A DNA stretch of 64,000 nucleotides from Phaeodactylibacter xiamenensis (GTDB lineage Bacteria; Bacteroidota; Bacteroidia; Chitinophagales; Saprospiraceae), in contig NZ_JPOS01000010.1 in assembly GCF_000759025.1 (NCBI RefSeq), positions 244,233 through 308,232 of the forward strand. The letters are read 5' to 3'. This document shows, one piece after another, positions 1 to 10,427 of the stretch. The notes under the pieces are model-generated. The model was not told where the DNA came from and made no database searches. It worked only from the letters and a program-made list of their open reading frames with translations. The first letter of the stretch is position 1. Every line of letters starts with the position of its first letter. The translations under genes and the position numbers were made by a program.

Positions 1-1
1 C

Positions 2-3000
2 CCTGCCAACGGAGACCTTTACTGGACCACTAATGCGGCCATTCTGACCTCGAAAGTCAACGGTATTGATGCACAGGTCCTTATGGATTGGGCGTCCTCT
101 CCCCTTACGCTCCCTCCAAACAGCAATTATGGCAGAGCTATTGCTCTTGATGCCACCAATCAAAAAATGTACTTCACCGATGCGGGCAACATCCTTCGCG
201 CCAACCTCGATGGCTCAGGGCTGGAAACCATTGTGGATGAAGCATCAGATATTATCGAAATTGAGCTCGACGTAACCGCCCAACTCCTCTACTGGTCTAA
301 CGCAGAGGGGCAGCTCAACTCGGCTACATTTGATGGGGATAATATTTCGATCGTTTCTGATGGCACGTTGGCAGATGGCATCGGGGATCTTGGGATTTTC
401 AATACCGCCTCCACCAATCCGCCACTTCCCACCGTGACCATTTCCGGAACGAACTGTAGCACGGTAGGCTATGCCATTGATGGGGTGTACACCTATGACG
501 AGGATTTGACACTCGCGACTGGAGTTACCATCTTCACCCATGAAAACCAGTTGCTGCTTTTGCTCAAAGATCATCTGCTCAACATCAATGGCTGGCATAT
601 CCTATTTGCTGATGGTAGTGGCTTATTTTACTCCAATCCCAATCAGACGGAATGGCCACCAACCGATGGATGGATACTGAACGGTAATGGTCCGGATTTT
701 TGTAATGAGCTTCCTACGCTAACCGGCTACGTCATCCCCTCCTGCACTGCTACCTTAACAGCTGGCTCCGATACCCAATCTGCTTGCGCGCTGGAGGAAA
801 TCATTGAAGTCTCCTATAGTACCACTGGAGTGACTGGCCTTACCGAAACCGCCAACCTGGTAACCGGTATGTTTGGGCTGCCCGATGGGGTAAGTGCCGT
901 TTGGAGCGACGACCAGCTAACGATCTATGGAGCACCTACGGAAACAGGGATATTCAATTATGCTATTCCGCTTTGGGGCTGTACCGACCTGACGGTTGCC
1001 GGCACGATTACCGTAGACCCCTGCGGTGGCCTGCAGGCCGGCTGTACTGACCCGACAGTACCACTGGGAAATGACGGTACGGTAGAAATCACCCCCGCAC
1101 AGGTGGAGGAAGGCACCATTGCCTTAGACGGCATCGCCAGCCTTTCCCTCGATCAAAGCTCATTCGACTGCTCCCACATCGGCAGCGACAACCCGGTGGT
1201 ATTAACTGTCACCGACTTAGACGGAGACGAAAGCACCTGTGCGGCGAACGTAACCATCCTGGACGAAACGCCTCCCGAAGCGGTTTGCCAGGATATTATC
1301 ATTTCCACAGATGCCACAGGCAACGCCACCATTAGCCCTTCCGATTTAGACAATGGGTCTACTGATGCCTGTACCTCCGACCTTGGCTTCACCGTAGATA
1401 TGGCAACCTTTGATTGTGCCGATACGGAGGTGATGGTTACGCTGACTGTGACTGATGATTCGGACAATCAGAGTACCTGCATGGCTACCGTTACTGTTCA
1501 GGATCAGGTGGCGCCAACAGCTGTCTGTCAGGATATTGCCGTTCAGTTGGATGCATCGGGCAACGGCAGCTTTATGCCTCAGCAAGCCGATGATGGCTCT
1601 GCGGATAACTGTTCCGACAACCTGACTTTTGAAGCCAGTCAGAGTAGTTTTGACTGTGCGGATCTTGGGGATGTGCCTATTATGCTGTTCGTCAGTGATG
1701 GCAGCCCTCATTCCGGTTCGGGTAGCTGTATGGCTACCGTAACGGTACAGGACCTGATCCCTCCACAGGCTGTTTGCACCCCTGCCACCGTTAGCCTGGA
1801 TGAGAACGGACAGGGCACGCTCCCTACTTTCGCCATTGACGGCGGCTCTACGGACAACTGCAGTACCCTTCAAATTGCAGCAAGCAAAAACAACTTCGAC
1901 TGTGCCGGCCTGGGAGCACAGGACGTCATCCTCACTGTGACCGATGGCAGCAACAATACAGACAACTGTACTGCGAGTGTTACCGTAGTGGACGAATTGC
2001 CTCCTGTAGCCCTGTGCCAGGACCTGATACCGCTCACCCTGGACATCAGCGGGCAGGCGACACTCGAAGCCACAGATGTAGACGATGGCTCCTTTGATAA
2101 TTGCGGCATTACCCTCCGTTATCTCGACCGTACGACCTTCTCGTGTGAGGATGGGACATCACAGAATGTACTGCTTACGGTGGAAGATGAATCTGGCAAT
2201 TCGGCAACCTGCTGGACTACCGTATCCCTTAACGACATTACTCCTCCTACCGCACTTTGCCAGGACATCACTGTTGCTGTAGATGCAAATGGCCAGGCCG
2301 TTCTTGATGGCAGTAGCCTGGACGCCGGATCAACGGATAATTGCGGCATCGCATACTTCGAAGCCTCCCCTGCCGGACTAACCTGTAATGACATCGGATT
2401 CAACACCGTAATTCTGACCGTGAGAGATGAAACCTACGACAATTTTGCCAATTGTGTTGCTACGGTGACCGTTGTGGATGACACACCTCCTGAGGCGATT
2501 TGTATCCCTTCCAATACTTTTGCATTGGAGATTGACCCTGCCGGTGCCACACCCACTACACTCCATGCTGCTGATATTGATAACGGCTCCTTTGACGCAT
2601 GTGGCATTCAGGTACTTTCTGTGTCCCCTGCTATGTTTACCTGTGCAGATGTTGGGGCCGCCGATGTTACCCTAACCGTCACTGACCAGTCCGGGCTCAG
2701 TAGTTCCTGTACCACTTCGATTTCCATTGTAAACGCACTCATCGGGCAAGCCTGTGACGACGGTGATGATTGCACGCAAAATGACGTCTACGATGCAAAT
2801 TGCAACTGTGCGGGCGAACTGATTGATGAGGACAACAACGGCGTTTGCGATCTAAATGAGTGCACAAAACCTGTCGACCTGCAAGTTAGCAATATCACTT
2901 CAAACACAGCAGAGCTATCCTGGACAGAGGTGGGGGCGGCAGAAGAGTACCTGATCCGTTACCGCGTCAATGGCGGCCCTGCTAATAATGCCCTGTCTGC

Positions 3001-4384
3001 CAGCAACAGCTTTACGCTCAACAACCTGCCGGGAAGCGCTACAATAGATTGGCGGGTACGGTCGATCTGCCTGACCGGGCAATCCGCTTTTGAAAATGGG
3101 CCGGCGTTTGAAACGCTGTCAGATGACTGCCCCGATGCCGATGGAGATGGCATTTGTGATGCAGAGGATAACTGCCCGGATTTTGACGACACCCTCATCG
3201 GCCAACCCTGCGATGACGGCGACCCCTGTACCATCAATGACACCTATAGCAGCGACTGCGACTGCCTCGGTGCATTACTGGACGAAAACTTCAATGGAGA
3301 ATGCGACTTAGAGGAGCCCGAATGCGGCGCGCCCGAAAACCTCGCTGTCTCTAATGTAGGGCCCAACCAGGCAACCCTATCCTGGGAAGCCGTAATTGGT
3401 GCGGTGGAATACCGCCTGGGCTATGCACCGAACGGACAGGGCGGCTTTGTGCTTTCTGTCCCCTCAAATACACACACTTTAACCGGTCTTTCACCGGAAA
3501 CACTACACTTTTGGCAAATCCGGGCAAAATGCGATGGCGTTAATTCCCCAAATACGCCTGGCCCGGCGTTCACGACTGCTGCCGACGGTTGTCCCGATGC
3601 GGACCAGGACGGCATTTGCGATGCGGATGACCAGTGCCCGGGTACCGACGACAACATCATTGGTACGTCTTGCAATGACTTTGACAACTGCACACAGAAT
3701 GATGTCTACACTGCTGACTGTACATGTACAGGGACCCTGATTGACAATAACAACAACGGCATCTGTGACCTCGATGAGCTCTGCGATGCCCCCGGCAACC
3801 TGAGCAGCACCGCCCTCTCCCCCACCTCAGGGACGGTTTCCTGGGCTCCTGTACCCGGAGCCGTAGCTTACAAGCTGCAGTATTTGAGCCAGAGCACAGG
3901 AGTCGGGCAGCAGACCCTCTCCGGCAACAGCTACACTTTTGAAGGCTTCCCCGGAGGTGACCTTATACAGTGGCGGGTACGGACCATATGCGCCAATAGT
4001 AACTCCAGTTGGGAAGTAGGCCCTGCCCTGCAATTGCCCGTTGCCTTCCAGGGTACGCCCGAAGCAGGCAGGGGAACCCCAAAAAACCAAATCCAATTGC
4101 CCGACTGGCCCGCTATTGAGCAGCAACTTCAGGAGCTGAGCATTGAAGTTTTCCCTAATCCGGCCCGCCATCAGGCTACCTTGGTCTTGTCAAACCCCTT
4201 ACCGGAAGCAGAGGTGGTGGCCTACAGCCTGCTTGGGCAAGAACTGATGCGACAAAACCTGCGCGGCCAGCAGGTGCTGCAACTTAAGTTGGGCAGCTGG
4301 GCCATCAGGCATACCGCTGTTGTCATAGCGGTCTTTGAACCCGGGCAGCCGCCTAAAACACAAAAGCTGCTTTTGGCAGAATAG
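2..4384 (+). CDS. Large modular secreted/surface protein, 5'-truncated by the window (YWTD-like N-part, repeated HYR-like domains, three FN3-like + 'CDDGDxCTxNDxYxxxCxC' modules, T9SS-type C-terminus)
   Basis: Frame stays open upstream of the listed ATG to base 2 (PANGDLYWTTNAAILTSKVNGIDAQVLMDW...). Repeats 'PPxAxCQDIxxxLDxxGxxxxxxxxxDxGSxDNC'. C-terminal 'IEVFPNPARHQATLVLSNPL' resembles a T9SS type A domain. Confidence 0.85.
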   Translation, partial: PANGDLYWTTNAAILTSKVNGIDAQVLMDWASSPLTLPPNSNYGRAIALDATNQKMYFTDAGNILRANLDGSGLETIVDEASDIIEIELDVTAQLLYWSNAEGQLNSATFDGDNISIVSDGTLADGIGDLGIFNTASTNPPLPTVTISGTNCSTVGYAIDGVYTYDEDLTLATGVTIFTHENQLLLLLKDHLLNINGWHILFADGSGLFYSNPNQTEWPPTDGWILNGNGPDFCNELPTLTGYVIPSCTATLTAGSDTQSACALEEIIEVSYSTTGVTGLTETANLVTGMFGLPDGVSAVWSDDQLTIYGAPTETGIFNYAIPLWGCTDLTVAGTITVDPCGGLQAGCTDPTVPLGNDGTVEITPAQVEEGTIALDGIASLSLDQSSFDCSHIGSDNPVVLTVTDLDGDESTCAANVTILDETPPEAVCQDIIISTDATGNATISPSDLDNGSTDACTSDLGFTVDMATFDCADTEVMVTLTVTDDSDNQSTCMATVTVQDQVAPTAVCQDIAVQLDASGNGSFMPQQADDGSADNCSDNLTFEASQSSFDCADLGDVPIMLFVSDGSPHSGSGSCMATVTVQDLIPPQAVCTPATVSLDENGQGTLPTFAIDGGSTDNCSTLQIAASKNNFDCAGLGAQDVILTVTDGSNNTDNCTASVTVVDELPPVALCQDLIPLTLDISGQATLEATDVDDGSFDNCGITLRYLDRTTFSCEDGTSQNVLLTVEDESGNSATCWTTVSLNDITPPTALCQDITVAVDANGQAVLDGSSLDAGSTDNCGIAYFEASPAGLTCNDIGFNTVILTVRDETYDNFANCVATVTVVDDTPPEAICIPSNTFALEIDPAGATPTTLHAADIDNGSFDACGIQVLSVSPAMFTCADVGAADVTLTVTDQSGLSSSCTTSISIVNALIGQACDDGDDCTQNDVYDANCNCAGELIDEDNNGVCDLNECTKPVDLQVSNITSNTAELSWTEVGAAEEYLIRYRVNGGPANNALSASNSFTLNNLPGSATIDWRVRSICLTGQSAFENGPAFETLSDDCPDADGDGICDAEDNCPDFDDTLIGQPCDDGDPCTINDTYSSDCDCLGALLDENFNGECDLEEPECGAPENLAVSNVGPNQATLSWEAVIGAVEYRLGYAPNGQGGFVLSVPSNTHTLTGLSPETLHFWQIRAKCDGVNSPNTPGPAFTTAADGCPDADQDGICDADDQCPGTDDNIIGTSCNDFDNCTQNDVYTADCTCTGTLIDNNNNGICDLDELCDAPGNLSSTALSPTSGTVSWAPVPGAVAYKLQYLSQSTGVGQQTLSGNSYTFEGFPGGDLIQWRVRTICANSNSSWEVGPALQLPVAFQGTPEAGRGTPKNQIQLPDWPAIEQQLQELSIEVFPNPARHQATLVLSNPLPEAEVVAYSLLGQELMRQNLRGQQVLQLKLGSWAIRHTAVVIAVFEPGQPPKTQKLLLAE

Positions 4385-4461
4385 AGGCACAGCACGGTGG
4401 AGCCTGCTCCGGAACTAAACCACGGTCAGTTCCGTTTTTATAGCGTAAAGCAAACCAATCA

Positions 4462-5001
4462 ATGAGCAAGCTCCGCCATTTTTTCCAACGTCTGGGCTGG
4501 CTGAAACCGGACCCGCCGGAGGCAGCAGAACCATCAAAGCCCTTTTTGGAAGAGCTCAAAGCGGAATTGCGCAAGCGACTCGTAGGGTATTCCGCAACTC
4601 TTATCTTCGGAGCGATTGGGCTCATCTTTTTCCTAATGGGCGGATACATCGTTTATGATTGGATTCAGGATACTAAAGACCGCAGGCGCAACTTCCATGA
4701 GGTATGCATCGATGGATATGTGCTTGACACCTATGAAGGTACTGCTGTTGAAAATGCTATGGTTTTCATTGAAGGCAATTCGGAGTGGACAGATCAATCC
4801 AATACCAGTGGCTATTTTCGTATTTGTATCAACATCCCGAAAACTCAGGCAACCGTCAACCTAACGATTGAAAAAGCAGGTTACATCAGGCAGTATTACC
4901 ATCAGGTATCCGTGCCAGATAACCCTCATACCGAGAAAAATATTCAGCATTTCAACCTGACAAATGTTAAAAATGTGGAGGACGAGCCCTTCCCGCACTA
5001 A
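4462..5001 (+). CDS. Membrane-anchored protein with carboxypeptidase regulatory-like/Ig-fold extracytoplasmic domain
   Basis: 179 aa, single TM 'LIFGAIGLIFFLMGGYIVYDW' followed by 'DGYVLDTYEGTAVENAMVFIEG...TSGYF'. Confidence 0.7.
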   Translation: MSKLRHFFQRLGWLKPDPPEAAEPSKPFLEELKAELRKRLVGYSATLIFGAIGLIFFLMGGYIVYDWIQDTKDRRRNFHEVCIDGYVLDTYEGTAVENAMVFIEGNSEWTDQSNTSGYFRICINIPKTQATVNLTIEKAGYIRQYYHQVSVPDNPHTEKNIQHFNLTNVKNVEDEPFPH

Positions 5002-5089
5002 AACTGCGTTCTTTTATTGACATTACATTTGATTTCCAGTATCTTATGCCGCATCACCTAAAAACCTCCATGCAAAACTGAACGTCCCA

Positions 5090-5734
5090 ATGACTCCGAA
5101 AAAATCACTGCTCACAGTTACAGCCCTTCTTCTGGCCGCCTGGATTGTGTTCTCTGCCCTCAATCCGGGAGATACTTCGTATGTCATCATCGCAAAGTTT
5201 GATGGCATCTATGGCAACCCTGCCGGCGCTCAGGTCTATATCACTCAAGAGCGTGAACTAATCTCCAAATTCAACAAAAACCACGATTTCCATTCTTGCC
5301 AGCTAGGGCACGGGGGCACATTAAATACGGAATTCAGGGGAGTACCGAACCGGGAGACCTTTATTTACATCCTTAAAGAAGGTTTCGTGCCAGCGCGTTA
5401 CTCTTTTATGCCTGGCGATCCGTTGACAGATCAGGAAATCGGGGAGGTAGCCCTGGTAAGTTACCCGGCGAAGCAGCAGCCTGCAATAACAGACCGCCCG
5501 CAAGTGCCATGCAGCGGGCAACTGGCTGACAACCCGAAACTGGCAGAGGTACAATACCTCGAAAACTTCCGCCCGGTAACTGACTTTCACTGTGAGGACA
5601 ATAGCCACACCATTGTCTTTCAGGGAAAGCTTATTCAGTCCGGGCAACTAGTGCATCAGCAAGACTTCTCCATCATTTACCCGCCTCATCAACAGATGGG
5701 CGTGCTGCGAACAGGAACAAGCCGGGGGAAGTAA
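5090..5734 (+). CDS. Hypothetical exported/membrane protein
   Basis: 214 aa, N-terminal hydrophobic segment 'LLTVTALLLAAWIVFSAL'. Confidence 0.65.
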   Translation: MTPKKSLLTVTALLLAAWIVFSALNPGDTSYVIIAKFDGIYGNPAGAQVYITQERELISKFNKNHDFHSCQLGHGGTLNTEFRGVPNRETFIYILKEGFVPARYSFMPGDPLTDQEIGEVALVSYPAKQQPAITDRPQVPCSGQLADNPKLAEVQYLENFRPVTDFHCEDNSHTIVFQGKLIQSGQLVHQQDFSIIYPPHQQMGVLRTGTSRGK

Positions 5735-5749
5735 CTCCCCCAACACAGT

Positions 5750-8377
5750 CTAATCTTTATCATCCGGAAGCAACAGGCGAATCTCCACCCGGCGGTTTTT
5801 AGCCCGCCCGGCTTCCGTATCGTTTTTCGCCACCGGCATACCAGAGCCTCTCCCGACTGGTCTTAGGCGTTCTTCAGGCAGTCCAAGATTCCGCAAATGG
5901 CTGGACACCGACTCCGCCCGCTCTTTTGAAAGGCGCAGGTTGTAAGGCTCTGCCCCTTCCTGATCAGTATGACCGGATATTTCCAGTACCCAAGTACGGT
6001 CCTTCACCAATTCAAACAATTGCTGAAGGTTGAAATAGGAGGTAGAATCCAATTGTGCACCATTTGTAGGGAAATAAACTTCTATGGGTGCCGCTTTGCC
6101 CTCCTGTACCATAGCCTTGAGGGTCACGACATCCATCGTGTCATTTAACCGGACCACCTCTTTGCCTGCGGGTAGTTCAGCAACTGCAGACTTGGGGAAA
6201 ATGCCCGGACGGTTCACCTCAAACTTCACCTGTGCCACAGAATCCGGCAGCACATACTGGAACCGGCCATTAGGCTGAGCAGACACCTCGGCAATCACCG
6301 CGTTCGATTTGGCATCCCGAATAACGATTTTGGTATCACTGGTAATAGGATATTCGCTAGTCACTGCTCCGATTACTGTCTTCTGACGCTGGGGTCGTGC
6401 AGCTTCCGGAATGCCCGTAGCGTAGAGGTCACTATGGTAACTCCACCCCAAATCATCGGAGGAGAGATAGCCAATACTTCCGGAAGGGCTTAACGAAAGA
6501 TTGTACCCCCAGTCGTGGTAAATGGAATTAATTTCTTTTCCCAAATTGACAGGCTCCGTCCAGTTGCGCCAGGTGTCATCCAGCCGGCGGCACATAAAGA
6601 CATCAGTTTCGCCAAGGCCACCGTGCCCGCTGGAGCTGAAGTAGAAAGTCTTCCCATCAGCATGCAGGAAGGGGGAACGCTCCTGTTCATCGGTATTGAT
6701 AGCAGGACCGATGGGAAAAGGATGCCCGAACCGCCCGTCTTTTTGCCTTAAGGCGACGAAGATGTCAATATCCGAGGGGCGGTACAGATTCTCCAGGGCC
6801 TCTTTGGAGGCAGCAAAGATGAGCGCATTCCCATCCGGTGACAGCACGGCCCTGCCCAGCCAGGGAAAGGCATTCACCTCGCTCTTCAGGGAATCAGCGG
6901 GGCTCCAGCCATCAATTGAACGGCGGCTGGTGAATAGCTTACCGTTGCGGAAAAGCAGCATGGTGTTCCCATCGGCAGTGATGGACAATGGTGCTTCATT
7001 CTGCTCCGTGGACAGAGAGGCAACTACTTTAGGCTGCTGCCATTTTCCAGATTCATAGTCGTAGGTGGACTCCAGGATTTCAGTGCCCATTTCAGCATCA
7101 GGGCTGGAATAGTACAGGACTTCACCCGATACATCAATCACTGGTGAACGTTCATTGCGGCCGGTATTCAGCTCGTCGATTGGGTAAAGGTGCAGGCTAT
7201 CTGCAGGCCGGCTCAGTATAGCGGTTGCATCTTCCACCCAGCGCTCTTTGGTGGTATAGTATACAAAATTAGCCCGGCAGCCGGGCGGGCGCTCATCCGG
7301 GAACTGAGGGCCACAGGCGCTGATGAGGCGGATCGCGGACGCCCATGCCTTATCACGGCGCAATTGCTCCACCACCCGTTGCATCAGCACGTAGGTACGC
7401 TGTGCCGGTGCCCCGCGGTTGATGACTTCAATGAGTCCGTCTATGTCATCGGGCGCAAGGCCCCATCGCATCTGATTATTGACTTTGGTAAAACTACGGA
7501 CCTCCTGAAGGCGGGCGGCCTGTACCTCCGTCAACGCGCTTTGATCAATACCGGACAGCTGACGAGCCACCGCCTCTGATGCAAAATCATTAATCATAGA
7601 GAGCGGGTAATCATTCAGAAAATCGAGTAAAGCCCCAATACCGGGTGATTTAGCAGCCTCTACAAAGGCATCAAGATAGCACTCAGCGGCAATCCAATGG
7701 CTGGGATGGTCTTCTGCCATTTTTTTCAAATCTCCCAATTCATAGGCTTTGAGGAAAGACCGGAGCAACTGACCTTTGATACGGTTTTCAAAGCCCAGAT
7801 GATTTTTGCGCAGTAGGTCCCCATGCCGGTTAACCAAAGCTGTGAGGGTTTTGTAAGATAATGAATTAAGACGTTCCATTTCTGCATTTACAATAAAGCT
7901 CCGGACACCTTCTGCCCGGCGTTGATTGAAGCGGGACAGGGGCGGCACCTCATCCATAAACTGATCGTATGCCAGAATTTCACCTTGCTCCTTTAGCAAA
8001 CCCATAGCCAATTTAACCATATCCGACTGCGCACGCCTGAGGGTATTTGGGCTCACGCCGAGCTTACGTTGTTTGCGCTGTTTTTTGGAAGGAAGCGATT
8101 GATAGATAGAATCGGCAGCACTGATATAACTCAGCGCAGACTGGATGTCAGACAGGGAAATCGTCTCCTCTAAAGTCAGCAGATGGCCCATTTCCAAATG
8201 AGCAGCAGCGCCCCACTTAGCATGAGAAAGATGTCGCTCAAAAGCTGCTGCTGCCTCGTCGTAGGCTTTAGCGTTGATGTACTTGCGCCCTTTTTTGACT
8301 TGACCGAAAAGTGGGAAAGCAAGCAGGCCACAGAGCACTATAAAGACTGCGGGCCTGAGGGAGGGTAGATATCGCAT
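5750..8377 (-). CDS. OmpA-family protein with TPR-like N-part, PD40/WD40-like propeller and CarboxypepD_reg-like segment (PorE-like architecture)
   Basis: C-terminal OmpA motif 'LEISGHTDQEGAEPYNLRLSKERAESVSSHL...GSGMPVAKNDTEAGRAKNRRVEIRL'; propeller blades 'RSPFLHADGKTFYFSSSGHGGLGETDVF'. Confidence 0.85.
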   Translation of the reverse strand: MRYLPSLRPAVFIVLCGLLAFPLFGQVKKGRKYINAKAYDEAAAAFERHLSHAKWGAAAHLEMGHLLTLEETISLSDIQSALSYISAADSIYQSLPSKKQRKQRKLGVSPNTLRRAQSDMVKLAMGLLKEQGEILAYDQFMDEVPPLSRFNQRRAEGVRSFIVNAEMERLNSLSYKTLTALVNRHGDLLRKNHLGFENRIKGQLLRSFLKAYELGDLKKMAEDHPSHWIAAECYLDAFVEAAKSPGIGALLDFLNDYPLSMINDFASEAVARQLSGIDQSALTEVQAARLQEVRSFTKVNNQMRWGLAPDDIDGLIEVINRGAPAQRTYVLMQRVVEQLRRDKAWASAIRLISACGPQFPDERPPGCRANFVYYTTKERWVEDATAILSRPADSLHLYPIDELNTGRNERSPVIDVSGEVLYYSSPDAEMGTEILESTYDYESGKWQQPKVVASLSTEQNEAPLSITADGNTMLLFRNGKLFTSRRSIDGWSPADSLKSEVNAFPWLGRAVLSPDGNALIFAASKEALENLYRPSDIDIFVALRQKDGRFGHPFPIGPAINTDEQERSPFLHADGKTFYFSSSGHGGLGETDVFMCRRLDDTWRNWTEPVNLGKEINSIYHDWGYNLSLSPSGSIGYLSSDDLGWSYHSDLYATGIPEAARPQRQKTVIGAVTSEYPITSDTKIVIRDAKSNAVIAEVSAQPNGRFQYVLPDSVAQVKFEVNRPGIFPKSAVAELPAGKEVVRLNDTMDVVTLKAMVQEGKAAPIEVYFPTNGAQLDSTSYFNLQQLFELVKDRTWVLEISGHTDQEGAEPYNLRLSKERAESVSSHLRNLGLPEERLRPVGRGSGMPVAKNDTEAGRAKNRRVEIRLLLPDDKD

Positions 8378-8636
8378 GTTTACCGGGGTTGTTCAATGAT
8401 TTTCAAATATATAATTTTTTCGTGAAATCCTGACTTCCGATACATGGTCTTTGTCCAAATACCACAAGGGCCCTTAAAAGGAATATACCCTCTTACTACC
8501 GCCACAAAATCACCAGAATACTATAATTTCCAATAGGACAGCCCCCGCAAATTCCCTACTTTTGTGGCTTCTTAGCGACGGAGAAGAAATTTCCGTCACA
8601 CTGCTTAAGCATCCCTGAACTCAAAACAAACAACGC

Positions 8637-10406
8637 ATGTACCGTACTCATACCTGCGGAGAGCTCCGCATATCCCATGTTGGCCAGGAAGTGACCCTTA
8701 GCGGGTGGGCGCAAACCGTGCGCGACAAAGGCTATATGGTTTTCATTGACCTGCGCGACCGCTATGGCGTGACGCAACTGCTGTTCAATGAAGATATCTC
8801 TTCTCCTGAATTGCTGGCAAAAGCCCGGGAAGTAGGCCGCGAATTCGTGCTGCAAGCCAAGGGCAAAGTAGCAGAGCGGACTTCCAAAAACGATAAGATC
8901 CCAACGGGTGAAGTGGAGATTGAAGTCACCGAACTGACCATTCTGAATGCGTCAAAGGTGCCTCCCTTTACCATTGAGGCCGAAAGCGACGGGGGCGATG
9001 ACCTGCGTATGAAGTACCGCTACCTCGACCTGCGCCGCGGGCCCGTACAGGAAAATATTATGTTCCGCAGCCGCCTGGCGATTGAGACCCGCAAGCACCT
9101 GTCGGATGAGGGCTTCCTCGAAATTGAGACACCATTCCTCATCAAGAGTACGCCGGAGGGGGCACGCGACTTTGTCGTGCCTTCCCGTATGAACCCCGGG
9201 CAGTTCTATGCGCTGCCGCAGAGCCCGCAGACCTTCAAGCAAATCCTGATGGTCTCCGGTTTTGATAAGTACTTCCAGATTGTGAAGTGCTTCCGGGATG
9301 AGGACCTGCGTGCCGACCGGCAGCCGGAGTTTACGCAGATTGACTGCGAAATGGCTTTTGTAACCCAGGAGCAGGTGCTCAACACCTTCGAAGGACTGAC
9401 CCGCCACCTTTTTAAAACCCTTAAGGGTATTGAACTGCCTGAATTCCCACGCATGTCCTACGACGAGGCGATGACCCGCTTTGGTTCTGACAAACCGGAC
9501 TTGCGCTTCGGCATGGAATTCACAGAACTGAATGACGTAGCGCAAAATAAAGGCTTCAAGGTTTTTGACAGCGTTGAGCTGATCGTGGGCATCGTGGCTG
9601 AAGGCTGCGCCGAGTACTCCCGCAAGCAGGTAGACGAGCTTACAAAGTGGATGCAGCGCCCGCAGATCGGCGCAAAGGGGCTGGTTTACGTCAAGTACAA
9701 TGAAGATGGTACTTTCAAGTCTTCTGTAGATAAATTTTTCTCCGCCGAAGACCTCAAAGTCTGGGCGGACAAAATGGGTGCCAAGCCTGGCGATCTGATG
9801 CTCGTCCTGGCCGGCGAAACTGACAAAACCCGCAAGCAGCTCAACGAACTCCGCCTGGAGATGGGCCGCCGCCTCGGCCTGATGAAGGAGGGCGACTTCA
9901 AACCGCTTTGGGTAGTCGACTTCCCCCTCCTGGAATGGGATGAAGAAACCGAACGCTTCTACGCCATGCACCACCCCTTCACTTCTCCGAAGAAGGAGGA
10001 TGTGGCACGCATGCTGGATGGAGACCATGAGACCATGAAGGCCCTGCGCGCCGATGCTTATGACCTGGTCATCAATGGGTCAGAAATTGGCGGAGGCTCC
10101 ATCCGTATCCACGACCGGAAGCTGCAGGAGCGCAACTTTAAACTTCTCGGCTTCACAGACGAAGAGGCAGAAGCGCAGTTTGGCTTCCTTATGGGCGCCT
10201 TCGAATACGGTGCGCCGCCCCACGGTGGCATTGCCTTCGGTTTTGACCGCCTGTGCGCCGTGATGAACGGGCAGAGTTCTATCCGGGACTTCATCGCTTT
10301 CCCCAAAAATAACATGGGCCGCGATATGATGATCGATGCCCCCGCTCCGGTGCACACAGAGCAGCTTGATGAGTTGTACCTGGCGCAAAAGCAGATTGAA
10401 GAATAA
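8637..10406 (+). CDS. aspS: Aspartate--tRNA ligase
   Basis: 589 aa, '[32 protein letters not shown]', '[21 protein letters not shown]', '[10 protein letters not shown]'; TACTTTTG-type -7 box just upstream. Confidence 0.97.
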   Translation: MYRTHTCGELRISHVGQEVTLSGWAQTVRDKGYMVFIDLRDRYGVTQLLFNEDISSPELLAKAREVGREFVLQAKGKVAERTSKNDKIPTGEVEIEVTELTILNASKVPPFTIEAESDGGDDLRMKYRYLDLRRGPVQENIMFRSRLAIETRKHLSDEGFLEIETPFLIKSTPEGARDFVVPSRMNPGQFYALPQSPQTFKQILMVSGFDKYFQIVKCFRDEDLRADRQPEFTQIDCEMAFVTQEQVLNTFEGLTRHLFKTLKGIELPEFPRMSYDEAMTRFGSDKPDLRFGMEFTELNDVAQNKGFKVFDSVELIVGIVAEGCAEYSRKQVDELTKWMQRPQIGAKGLVYVKYNEDGTFKSSVDKFFSAEDLKVWADKMGAKPGDLMLVLAGETDKTRKQLNELRLEMGRRLGLMKEGDFKPLWVVDFPLLEWDEETERFYAMHHPFTSPKKEDVARMLDGDHETMKALRADAYDLVINGSEIGGGSIRIHDRKLQERNFKLLGFTDEEAEAQFGFLMGAFEYGAPPHGGIAFGFDRLCAVMNGQSSIRDFIAFPKNNMGRDMMIDAPAPVHTEQLDELYLAQKQIEE

Positions 10407-10427
10407 GATAAAAACCAAATTATACCT

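Noticed and set aside
1250-2710. Regularly spaced repeats considered as a CRISPR-like array
   Set aside because: They are protein-coding HYR-like domain repeats in one open frame with degenerate DNA identity.
8952-10028. 358-aa ORF antisense to aspS
   Set aside because: Shadow of a clearly coding strand; no family signature.
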